Source of the DNA: Anseranas semipalmata
Lineage: Eukaryota; Chordata; Aves; Anseriformes; Anseranatidae
Assembly (NCBI GenBank): GCA_013399115.1
Contig: VXAA01000170.1
Coordinates: forward strand, 383,211-447,210
Length of the DNA: 64,000 nt
Direction: 5' to 3'
Shown one piece after another: positions 52,601 to 62,400 of the stretch. The stretch's first letter is position 1, and every line of letters begins with the position of its first letter. Both the position numbers and the translations under genes were made by a program. Under the pieces are notes generated by a model. That model was not told where the DNA came from. It saw nothing but the letters and a program-made list of their open reading frames with translations, and did not search any database.

Positions 52601-55600
52601 TATTACATTATCTTTGGAGTCATTAAACACTAAATGAGACTTCTACATTCTACTGTTAATAAGAACTGATGACACAGCTCCCTAAGGGCACCTTGGTCTT
52701 ACCCTGTTTGCACTAAACAAAACCCTAGAGAGATATCATTATATAGGATCTGAGAGGAAAAGGTGACAGAGGGGTTGATATCGGTATCTGTAAATCCTCT
52801 GTACGTTTAAATAAGGAGCCTGGTGGTAATGTCTGTAATTAAACCTCTGCAAAGGGTAACATTTCTGGCATTCCTGATGCTTCCCAAAACCAAAACTATC
52901 GCTGTTATCTTCTGATGTAATGACAGACCCCTCTTGCTCTCACAGGGGTGTGGAGATTTGGGTTAGTTCTGTTCATACTGGAGAAAGGAAGGATCCTGAA
53001 CACAAAAGAGTGAGGTCTACACATTCTCCCAGCCCTGCTCATACATAGGGCATATTGGCCTAAATGGGAGCATTTCCTTTTCTGGTAACGGTAACTCATA
53101 CTGTGCTTGCACAGAAACTTGAATGGTTTTCTGCACTGGTGTAGATCAGGCTATCTTCTAACTAGCCAGCAGCCTTCTGGATGTTGAAGATCCTAGCTAA
53201 AGAATCAAACACCTCTGTCTATTTGTGTGTATACATGTGTGTGTTCTCACGTAGGAAGAGAGAGTGTGTGCACATGCAAGCAGCTGCCTTTGGGAAGAGG
53301 TGAGATTACATTAACACCTGTACAATTACCTTAAAGATGCATGTATTAAACTGCTTCCCCAGGACCCCCAATTCAAAGGAAGGGTGGAAAAGGAGTAGCC
53401 TGCAGTATTGCAAATTTGCATGGCAATAATACCCTTATACTGATTTCAGCAGGGCTGAACTTTCCTTAGCTCAATGTGTTTTCTTTAAGCTGAATATGTT
53501 TATAAAGTATGCACTGAAAGCTAATGAGCAGATCCAAGCTTCAAGCTTAGCCCTCCGGTCAGCGTCTTCAGAGACTAGTATTTTATTCGCTCTCTAACTT
53601 CTTGCCAACCCAAAAAACTACCTGCTAACCTGAAGCCATGTTATTTTCAATCCACTTCTACCTTAAAACCAGCAGAAACCCCATATGTTTCTTGTCTAGC
53701 ATGCAGTAAATACAATGGCACTCTAGCAAATATGCTATTACAACATCCAGTTATGTCTGAAACCCTCCTTGGTGCTTTGGGAAACAGAGTAATGTCAGCG
53801 AATCGTGTCCATTTATAACATAGTTATTTCCAAACTTGTTTGATGTTTAGCATTTGACGAAAATGATATGCTTACTCACCATAAAGGATATATGCCAAGC
53901 CTACTGATAATGAAGACAATGGCAAACGTAAGGAACAGAAGGTCACTCAGTTTTTGATACTTGCAATAGTTTGCCATTTTGGCAGCCTGTAAAAGAAAGA
54001 AATGTCTGTTTACTTCTGTGAGGACAACTGAGTTCTCCTGTATTGTGTATAAGCTGTAAAAAGAAGAAATCAAATTTTGATGAAATCACTAACATTTTCA
54101 TTGGGTCACCTTGCAGTGACCTTGTAACTCCTCTCTACCAAGCAGCTGAAAAATGTCTTCTCAGAAAAAAAAAAAAACAGACTGCATAAAACCAGAGTAC
54201 TTCTTCCCCTTCTTCCATCTCTATTCCATTTCCTTTTTGAAATCCTACAGGTTCAGACGCACAAAATTCTTCTAAACCTTTTACTAAACCCCACTATGTT
54301 TGTGCTATTTTTGTCCCCAGCCTTTTAACCTACTCATCTGTCACCTTTCCAATATGCTATTCTTTTGAGTCTGACCTCATAAAACACTTCCTTCTTTCCC
54401 ACTGGGCTGCACTTTCATTTTCAGCAGCTATCCATCTTCCAGCTGCCCCATACTCTCTGCCTTCTAGTGTTTGTTATATATAAGCTTTGTCTCAAATCCT
54501 CTATTGTGCCCCACATCCTATATTCTCCTACAGTCTCTCTCCTTCCTTTCTGGCCTATACACCTCTAAGATTATCCTCCACCCCTTCAAATCTTTTTCCA
54601 AGGCTTTCTATTTCTCCTATTTCCTCCTCACCCTCTCACTCACTTTTGCTTTCCCAACTTGTTGCCTTAAGCCTATTTTTACATGCTCCTCTCCTTTGTC
54701 TCCATGCAATCTTTCAATTCCTTCCTTGGTGGAGGAGTCAACTAGAGAATCTTCAATCAAACTGTTCTTTAAAACTCTGATCTTTCCTGAAGTTTCCCTG
54801 CCCTCTTACCTCTAAAGAAAACAGCATGTACAAGCAAGCTTGTTTTAAGGCACCCGTGCTTCTTCCAGAGTGTTCATGTGCATAAGCAAAGTTACTTATT
54901 TTACAGCATCTGCTTCAAGGCAGGGACAGTCTTTCTTTATGTTTTGTGCCAAAAGTATACAGTCACTGCACAATGAAGCACACGAAGAGCCTGATTTAGT
55001 GTCTACTGAGTGTCTCCCTCTGAGGGGACCTGTATCCAGCTCCCCTATCTCAGAAAATGCTTACTTGCGCAGACTTTCCAGAGGGCTAAGAATACCATTC
55101 TGAATGCAGAATTCAAACCAGAGAATTCTCTAAAATGGTGAGAGACACTCTTGCATTGTCTAATTTTATTGGTATGAACACACTGAATCTGTAACTGCTC
55201 AATGCTCATGTCAGACAATCCAGATGCCAAAACCAACCTGCACTCTGGATGTTACATAATGTCTGCAATGTTTCTGTTCAAAACCTGAACATAAAGGATA
55301 TCCTTACTAACAGAAAACAAATTAGGGAGCTTACAAAATATGAGGAAAGCCACAAGTGCTGCAAAGAAATCATAAGACTTCTGAATCGGTCTTACATTCT
55401 ACTGGACACAAATGAGTTTCCTAGCAGTTTGTACTCACAGTCTGGTTTAGGGAAAAGAGAACAATTTGGATGCCAACATATAAAGCAGAGGAGTTACTAA
55501 CATCTTGATTTTCAGATGACTGAAAGTTCAGCTAGGAATCTTGGATGTATTTCCATGGTGGCAGTCTAAAAAAGCTTGTTTTATAGTGTGTGGAGCTGAT

Positions 55601-58600
55601 ATTGCCATAGCAACTTGTAGTAATATCATGCCATTTCTCAAAAACAGTGCAGCTGCTGGGTCATCAGTTCTCAAATAACAAATCTACGAGCAATATTGAT
55701 AAGGAAGTACTACAAAAAAAGAGAAAGAGTGTGTTGTTGGATGGAATTTGGCCACGTAGGACAATACAACACAGTTTTCAAAGCTTAAAAACCATGACTA
55801 CAGCAGAATAATATAGCTCTTACAGATACTCTTGCTAGTCTATTTAAACCCATTTATTTTACAGTGCAGCTGTTTGCCTTGGTCTAAAGTGTCCATTCCC
55901 TACTCTTTTTCAAAAGCATGTTAGGAGATAGCTGGAACTTGACAGAAAGGATTCTGGTTTAACAGTCAGCTATGTGAGGCTCATATACCAGAAGCATACC
56001 AAACTGGCAACTATTTCACATCCATACACTGGCATAAAAAGTGTCACAGTGTTCATTAAGCAGAAAGGTAATTTAATCTGGAAAGTCTCAAGGGCCCCAA
56101 ATAGGTAGGGTTTTACATACTTTAGTGGGTTAGTTCACAGTGTTTCCAACACACAAACTGTACTGCAGTGCAAAGATACCCAAGATCCCTTAAACAACTT
56201 AGAGGGGATGTTGAAATTTGCCTCTGTGTGGCTTAGATTTCAGCTTAAGCTAATGTACTGTCTTGCTAGGCCAGCAAATGACACTATGCTTGGTCTATTC
56301 TGCCACAGCTAGGCTGCTTTGAGCATCCGAGATAACTTTCACTGAGACCTAAGAGAACAGCTACAGATTCCTGAAAATCACAGAATCACAGAATGGTTGA
56401 GGTTCAAAGGTACCTCTGAAGGTCATCTGCTCAAGCAGGGACACCTAGAGCAGGTTGCCCAGGATCATGTCCAGGTGACTTCTGAAGATCTCCAAGGATG
56501 GAGACTCCACAAGTTCTCCAGGCAACCTCTGCCAGTGCTCCATCACCTGCAAAGTGCTTCCTGATGTTCAAAGGGAACCCTTTGTGTTCCAGTTTGTGCC
56601 CATTACCTCTTGCCCTGGCACTGGACACCACTGGAAAGAGCCTGGCTCCATCCTCTTTGCATTCTCCCTTCAGATATTTGTATACATTGATAAAATCCCC
56701 CTTCAGCCTTCTCTTCTCCAGGCTGAACAGTCCCAGCTCTCTCAGCCTCTCCTCATAGGAGAGGTGCTCCAGGCCTTCGACCATCTTAGTGACACTATGC
56801 TGGACACTTTCCAGTAAGTCTCTCTTGTACTGGGGGGCCCAGAACTGGACAGAGGACTCCAGGTGTGGCCTCACCAGTGCTGAGCAGAAGGGAAGGATCA
56901 CCTCTCTTGACCTGCTGGTGATACTTGGCCTAATGCAGCCAAGAATACCGCTAGCCTTCTTAGCAGCAAGGGCACATTGCTGACTCACATTCAACTTGGT
57001 GTCTGCCAGGACTCCAGAGTCCTTTTCTGCAGAGCTGCTTTCCAGCTGGGTGGCCTCCAGCACATGCTGGTGCCTGGGGTTGTTCCTCCCCAAGTGCAGA
57101 ACTCTGCACTTCTTGTTGATCTTCCTGAGATTCTTGTCAGCCCACCTCCGCAGCCTGTCAAGGGCCCTCTGGATGGCTGCGCTGCCCTCTGGTGAGTCAA
57201 CACTCTCCCCCATTTCATGTCATCTGTGAATTTAATGACACTGCACTCTACCCCATCGTCCAGATCATTAATGAAGATGTTAAACAGGACTGGACTCAGT
57301 ATTGACCCCTGGGGTACTCCACTCATTACTGGCCTCCGGCTAGACTTTGCACCACAGACCACTACCTTCTGGGCCTGGCTATTCAGCAAGTTTTTGATCC
57401 ACCTCACTGTCTGCTCATCCAGCCCATGCTTTGGCAGCTTCTCTATGAGAATCTTAAGGGGACAGTGTCAAAGGCTTTACTGAAGTCCAGGAAGACAATA
57501 TCCACTGCTCTCCCCTCATCCAATCCTACTATGACTCTTCCGCACCTGCAGATGCCTGAAGATCTATGGAAAAAAACTCACCTCTAGTGTTTCCACCGAT
57601 ACATACTGCTTTCTGCAATGATAATAGCAAAATTATTGCATCCCCAATCAGCTTTCCACTGGACGTATTTCATTATAAAATAGTAGGTGGAAAAAGTCTA
57701 GTGGCTTCTAGAAATAGCTTTCCATTTCTACAAATATGTAACACATAAAACAGGTCAGGTGCACAACCACCCACCAAGGCAAGAAATTCTACCAGCTTCT
57801 TCTGCAGCTAAATGTTTTTCTTCCTCTGCATTAACTTTCCCTCGGTAAAGTCAGCAGAGTGTAGGAGTCCATCTTCTCTCCTATGGCACTGGGGCTGTGA
57901 CCCACTGCCCTGGCAGAAGAAAGTCTGCTGAGTGAGTCATAATGACTTTCTTAGAAAATGGTTCTCTGGGGTTGTGATTCTTATTCTTTGTAAGTGGCTT
58001 TAGTATTTCCAGGTAAAACGGACTGAACAATTTGACTAGAAAGAGCACTAAAGGCTGTGTCTCATGAAGAAAAGTATTTGCTGAACGCTTTCAAATCTTA
58101 TGAGAATAGCAATTTCTCCTTGTCTTGGGCAGTGAATGAACAGAAGAATTGATCAAAAATGTATATCTCAGTGTGCTCAAGCTAAGGTTTTTGCTAGCCT
58201 ACTACAGCTACTCTACAGTGGTTTTCTAGCTCCACAGGCACTGGTCTGATCTGAAATGAGCAAAATCAAGTATGTCTTTCTCGTGGCAAGAAAACAGGAA
58301 TGAATAAAGTTTGGGTAAATTCACAGCCAGCAGAATGGATCTACATACTGCTAAATCAGAAAAAAACAAACATACAAAAAAAACTTGTAAAGATGTAATT
58401 ATTTCTAACAAGAGAAATCCATATTCTCTGTTCTGTTCTATCTCAGGCAGTCATGTGACTTCTAGATTAAAAACAGATTAAATAATAAAAACAGCTACAG
58501 CATAATCAAATAGGAACGGCAGGACTTTGATTCTGAGATAGGTGAATCACACAGTGCGGCTGCGTTCTTGCATAACAGGATCTTTGAAACTACTTAAAAA

Positions 58601-59491
58601 TACTTTTAGATAAAACAGTTATAAACTGATCCTGATGGAGAGTTCACAGCGCAATCCCAGCATTACTCAGAGCAGTCTAAAAATGGATGCATATATAGGA
58701 TGAGAAAATCTCTAAATTGCCACTACAAAAGTTAAAGACCATCTTGACTTAAAAGAGTATCAATCATCCCCTCTTCTCCAAAGCCAGCTGCTTAATACTG
58801 GCATCTAGATGAGGAGGCATGGGAACTTGGAAAATCCTCTGGACCGGCGGTGAGCTCACTGCCTGTGCACAGAATAGCCACTAAGTTGTCCAGCGCCCTC
58901 TGCTCAGCAAAGCAGAGCAGAAGCAAACAATGACACCTTGATTCTTTCAGAGACAGGATTCTCCCTCAACTCATCACTTCAGAGTGGTCAAGAACGAGGA
59001 GCTTCTATCCCACACAGCCATCACTTTCCAGCTTTCACAATCTTTAGCTTTTGACTTTACCATGCCATATTTAAAATCTGTGTGTAACCCTTCCTGGCAT
59101 GTAATGCATTACCAGGCTCTGCTCCACACACACAACTTATCAAGGGATAAACCAGCCTGAAGTCATAAACATGCACTGCTACAAAGGGTAATATATTTCA
59201 GCAAGGAAATATGTTATATTAATCACCGTTAACATCTTGAACTGGCCTCTTTGCTTAGGGAATATTTGTTCTGCATAGCAAATAGATTCTACCCACCGAC
59301 ACGTGAGCTCTCAGAATAGTGAATACCATGTACAGACACTGATAACACATGTATTGTCTCACCTCTAGGACAACATCAGCCGCATCATGGAGACATAAGG
59401 TCAAGGTTCCCACTCGTGTCAAATTGGTTACATATGAGAAGGTTATCAGGGTGACTGTTACAATGTGATGTGTAAACATGATGCCAAAATC
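34516..59491 (-). CDS. CERS6: CERS6, ceramide synthase 6 (partial: last four coding exons)
   Basis: Coding exons are 59363-59491, 53880-53986, 38667-38823 and 34516-34677. They give the last 184 residues in consistent phase; earlier exons lie beyond 64000. Ceramide synthases are multi-span ER enzymes that N-acylate sphinganine or sphingosine with fatty acyl-CoA, and CERS6 is known to prefer C16. The Lag1 motif is present: adjacent catalytic histidines (MFTHHIVTV) and the following [10 protein letters not shown]. The C-terminal cytosolic tail has the family motif [14 protein letters not shown], a CK2-type acidic serine cluster, and a Gly/Asn/Thr-rich end. The tail and synteny favour CERS6. CERS5 is the closest alternative. 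The membrane part differs from human CERS6 more than I would expect. Confidence 0.92.
35811..35985 (-). mobile_element. Old CR1 LINE 3' fragment
   Basis: In reverse orientation it matches the CR1 3' UTR layout: ATCATAGGATAACTCAGGTC..., then AGACCTCAGGAAGTC, then CCAGTCTGGTCTTGAAAATC. It is clearly diverged. It ends near a poly(A) run at about 35977-35990. Confidence 0.6.
36664..36716 (+). mobile_element. Possible CR1/L3 LINE 3' terminus
   Basis: The short block GGGCAGACTAGATGATCTGA followed by an AATTCT-like end resembles the terminal part of CR1/L3 elements. It is short and diverged, so it may be chance. Confidence 0.35.
38667..38823 (-). CDS. CERS6: CERS6 TLC-domain exon (penultimate)
   Basis: A 157-nt exon with acceptor CTTCTAG|GATATT and donor GCAAG|GTAAGA. 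It encodes [16 protein letters not shown], a long membrane span, and [18 protein letters not shown]. Confidence 0.95.
39171..39171. other. Single ambiguous base (N)
   Basis: One N after a (CT)n-like stretch. The flanks are not repeats of each other, unlike the N at 33044. Confidence 0.95.
39713..39760 (-). repeat. tRNA-derived SINE-like remnant
   Basis: The minus strand reads GCCCCATAGCTTAGTGGTTA, containing a good RNA polymerase III A-box (TAGCTTAGTGG). About 20 bases later comes an imperfect B-box, GTTCAAGAGCC. Spacing is too short for an intact tRNA, so I call it a remnant. Confidence 0.3.
40295..40311 (+). promoter_or_regulatory. CTCF-type binding motif, forward
   Basis: GCCACTAGATGGCACTA matches the common CTCF core CCASYAGRKGGCRSYR at all 16 positions. 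It lies in a CERS6 intron. Occupancy is unknown. Confidence 0.5.
42553..42855 (+). mobile_element. 3'-truncated ERVL-like LTR
   Basis: It starts TGTTGTGGTTTAACCCAGCA, then contains CACCACACAG, a poly(A) run, GAGATAAAGACAGTTTAATA, an AATAATAATAATG tract, TGCTCACCACCCACTGACTG and CATGACGCCCTATGGTATGG. It then stops without the expected TG...CA end, so the last part is deleted. The order matches a bird LTR family (TguLTR5-type, from memory). No internal retroviral genes are present. Confidence 0.75.
44969..44998. repeat. (CAAA)n simple repeat
   Basis: A short run of ACAAAC units in the CERS6 intron. Confidence 0.75.
51748..52050 (-). mobile_element. CR1 LINE with internal deletion (3' UTR joined to ORF2 linker)
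   Basis: 51748-51840 is CR1 3' UTR in reverse orientation (AATCACAGAATGGTTGAGGT...). From about 51841, still on the minus strand, the sequence translates as the ORF2 segment between endonuclease and reverse transcriptase ([20 protein letters not shown], then [12 protein letters not shown]). It stays open for about 65 codons. The reverse-transcriptase region that should lie between is missing. A (CAAA)n repeat follows at 52056. Confidence 0.75.
52056..52092. repeat. (CAAA)n simple repeat
   Basis: About eight CAAA units abutting the CR1 fragment. Confidence 0.8.
53880..53986 (-). CDS. CERS6: CERS6 TLC-domain exon
   Basis: A 107-nt exon with acceptor TTTTACAG|GCTGCC and donor TTATG|GTGAGT. It encodes [13 protein letters not shown], then a membrane span ending SRLGIYPL and two bases of Trp. 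Confidence 0.95.
56378..57545 (-). mobile_element. CR1 LINE, 5'-truncated, ORF2 C-terminal half and 3' UTR
   Basis: In reverse orientation it starts AATCACAGAATGGTTGAGGT at the 3' end. The longest frame (56431-57213, 260 codons) encodes the CR1 ORF2 C-terminal region ([20 protein letters not shown], then [20 protein letters not shown]). A second frame (56991-57407) carries the reverse-transcriptase core, [20 protein letters not shown]. The catalytic box is degraded (FTDDM where FADDT is expected) and a frameshift separates the two frames, so the copy is dead. It is younger than the 35811 fragment. Confidence 0.92.
58891..58906 (-). promoter_or_regulatory. CTCF-like motif, reverse
   Basis: CAGCGCCCTCTGCTCA read on the minus strand fits CCASYAGRKGGCRSYR at 14 of 16 positions; the first two C are lost. 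Occupancy is unknown. Confidence 0.35.
59363..59491 (-). CDS. CERS6: CERS6 Lag1-motif exon
   Basis: A 129-nt, phase-0 exon with acceptor GCTCTAG|GATTTT and donor CTAGAG|GTGAGA. It starts [12 protein letters not shown] and ends [10 protein letters not shown]. It carries the histidine pair and aspartates of the catalytic TLC core. Confidence 0.95.
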
Positions 59492-62400
59492 CTAGAGCAG
59501 CAAGAAGCAGAAAAAAAAAACAACAATGAACCAAACAGTGAGATTCAGTACCTTTATACAAAAATAGATGGATGTTTTTAAACCCAGCATTATGGTTATG
59601 TTACATAAAGATCCTGCTACTTAAGTGCATACTCAGTGATATATTTCACTTTGACTGGATAAAATAGACATTGTATGTTAACAAAAAGGCAAAAAGATTA
59701 TTGAAAGCTAGGAAATTCCTGCACTTCTCAGTTCACAGTAATTTAACCAAAGGAAGTAAACATTTATGACTGAAGTTACTTTGAAAAAGCTTATGTACTT
59801 AAAACCAAATTACACCATATTTCTTATACACTGAGCAACATGCAATCTGCAAAATAATGCATCATTCACAAGAGTTCAAATAGCTACAGAGGTACAAGAA
59901 ACACATTTCCACCATGCTAGGAGCTATTGACAGTCATCTGCCAAGCACAACCGAGCAGTTTCACAGCTGAGAATCCCAGTTCCAGTTTTTTACTTGTTCG
60001 TTTTTAATGAAGCTGCTTTGTCTTCACACTGTAACAGTGTCAGAGAAGTCTTTAAATGAGCTGGTACAGCTCCTCCTACTCGGATCTAAGCTGCTGCCTT
60101 CCAAATGATCCAGATTAACTGGTCTCAAAACCAGTAACTCACAGAGTTATTCGGTCAGCATGTAACTGTTACTATTGAAAAATATGGGGAGCAGTAAAAC
60201 TCTGGGACCATCAAATTCTCAGACACATGCTGAGGAGCAGGCAAAGCAGAGGGAACGACCAGTCTGCCTGGTCTAGGCTCCCAGGCTGATTACTGGGAGA
60301 ACGGGACCTGCAGGGATGAGGCTCTTCTGCAAGGCACCAAATCAGTTTAAAAAAAAAAAANTACTTGCACAGCTGTGAGAATGTAATATCAAAACCCTAA
60401 AGAAAAGGTCACAGGCATCGTCTGTCTGGGGAGTTCCCCCAAGCATCGGGTGTCTAGGTAGCAGAGAAGCTCCCAGCAGTGGCTGTCTGAGGGAACAGAT
60501 CCAGGCAGCCACAAGAAACTGCTCCTCCAGGCAAGCTCCTTTTCACCAAGCATTCTGGGAGGTAGCATTTGGTTTTGTGGCAGCTGTTGTGTGCCAGTCC
60601 TGCTGAGCTGTCTCCAGCTGAGTGGCCCATAGCAGAGAAACTGGAGCTGAGATGCTGCAGTCTTTAGAGAGGCAGAATCTGGCTTGCAAAGGGAGGGAAG
60701 GTCTGAGGGCCCTGCAGGGAAAGCGCTGGTGAGCTGCCACTAACACAGGGACAGCTCTGGCTGCCCACTGCTCTCTGCAATGCTGGGAAGAGTAACTGCC
60801 CAGCACCACCCTGCCTCTCCCTGGGAATGGAGTGGGCACCGCTGCGTTCAAGGGAATCCCGTGCCACTTGTACTTCAAGTACCAGCAACCGCCTGTGCTG
60901 CATTGCACACCTGGAGCCTGTGGAGAAACCTGCAGCTTGAGCCGACTCACTAACTATGTGTAGGGAATGGACCTCCTCCCAGGAGTCGAGTAGCTGTTGA
61001 GTAGCTGTCAAGTGCTACAAGCTCCTCTTTCCTACAAATACTCATCAATGGGCATTGCCAGTATCTCCAACATAAAGATGAAAAAAAAAATAGACTAAAA
61101 GCAGAAAATTGTATCCTAATTTGATAAACACCCAACATTTCTCAGCCAGATTATTTGGTCCCCAGCAGTCTGGAGCACAATCATATATATTCAGCAGTCA
61201 TCTCAAGCCATCGCTTTAAATCCATTTTCTTAAAGCAGACTGAATAAAAGGAAAATTAAAGGCTGTTTCTCTTTCTGAGGATATTAAGAGAGAGCGGGGA
61301 CATGGCATCTTATTCATTTCAGTAACCAGAAACCCACACATGGGGACCATTTGACCCTGCCATAATCAAAACAGCAAAGCACCTGCCCTTTTCCCCAGGA
61401 CTAGACATAAGGTGCTAGCATTCCCATACGGCCATGCTGTAGCCTAGCTCTTTACCTGCTTCAGCTGCAAATGCTATGGTACTGTTCTTCGTTTTCCTGC
61501 TAATTGCAATTACATTTGCACATCAGCAGTCCAAATGAGAGAGGAAGCCAAGCAGAAATTCTCCTCTGTTTTTATAGATGCCACATTCATGTTATACAAA
61601 TACTACATTTCTAGTCCCTCTTGGGAACTCTTCAAGGCATTCCTGACAATATGGATTACTCCTAAGCAGACCTAATGCTCTTGGGCAGCAGTCTTCTGCA
61701 CTTCTGCATGAGACTACTTACAGAAATGCTGTCCAGGGAACTCCTTCTCTGATAATGTTTCTTAAAAGAGACAGTTGTCTGACTCTGCCAGCCCTGAAAC
61801 AGAGATGCTGGACTGACCTGCTGAAAACTGTTAGAACAAAGTAGCGGTGATATAAATAAGAAGACTTCTATTATTCTGGTCCTTTCTTTCCTGTTTGTGC
61901 CATTTCCTTACGTCAGTAATTATTACTATGCTTGAAGATGCTATGTGTCCGATTTTAATTATACATAAGGGTAATGAATACACAGAAAGTGATGTTGCAA
62001 GTCTCCATAATGTCAAGTGGTACTTGTGTTCCCAGCTCACTCAAGCACTTTCATCCATACACAGTAGAAGAGTAGCTGTAGACGAGTGATTTCTTTTTTC
62101 CTTTTTAAATATATTTTGAACTGTATGCATGTTTGCACAAGATGCATTTATTTACAGCACAATTATAGCCTCCAGTTGTAACTTCTTAAAGATGGCACGT
62201 GCCTGTACATGTCATGAAAATAAGTGGCTAAGAATAGGAGAAACACTCTACTCCTGACACCGTCAGTGGAAAGAATATAGTGCAGATAACAGAAAATCCC
62301 CATGGGTCTCAACAAACCCTCCAGAAACAAGGTTTCTGTTACCCAGGTTAGTTTAACATGTCCCACTGACTATGGCACATAAGGGCCACTAAAGGGCAAA

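Larger units (their letters stand above)
38824..53879. other. CERS6 large intron (about 15 kb)
   Basis: Between two TLC exons. It contains a tRNA-like remnant (39713-39760), a CTCF-type motif (40295-40311), a truncated LTR (42553-42855), (CAAA)n tracts and a rearranged CR1 (51748-52050). The 113- and 155-codon frames at 50196 and 50689 (+) have no recognisable family. Confidence 0.7.
53987..59362. other. CERS6 intron (about 5.4 kb)
   Basis: It contains a pyrimidine-rich stretch (about 54190-54810), a 1.2-kb CR1 fragment (56378-57545) and a second CTCF-like motif (58891). No host exon other than those listed is seen. Confidence 0.7.

Noticed and set aside
34516..59491. Assignment as CERS5
   Set aside because: The NGT-rich tail ending and the SPC25/G6PC2 neighbourhood fit CERS6. 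CERS5 lies in a different block in vertebrates.
60543..61011. Overlapping 115-135 codon frames in a GC-richer intron segment
   Set aside because: No acceptor-donor pair bounds them and the translations resemble no protein. GC content alone explains the openness.
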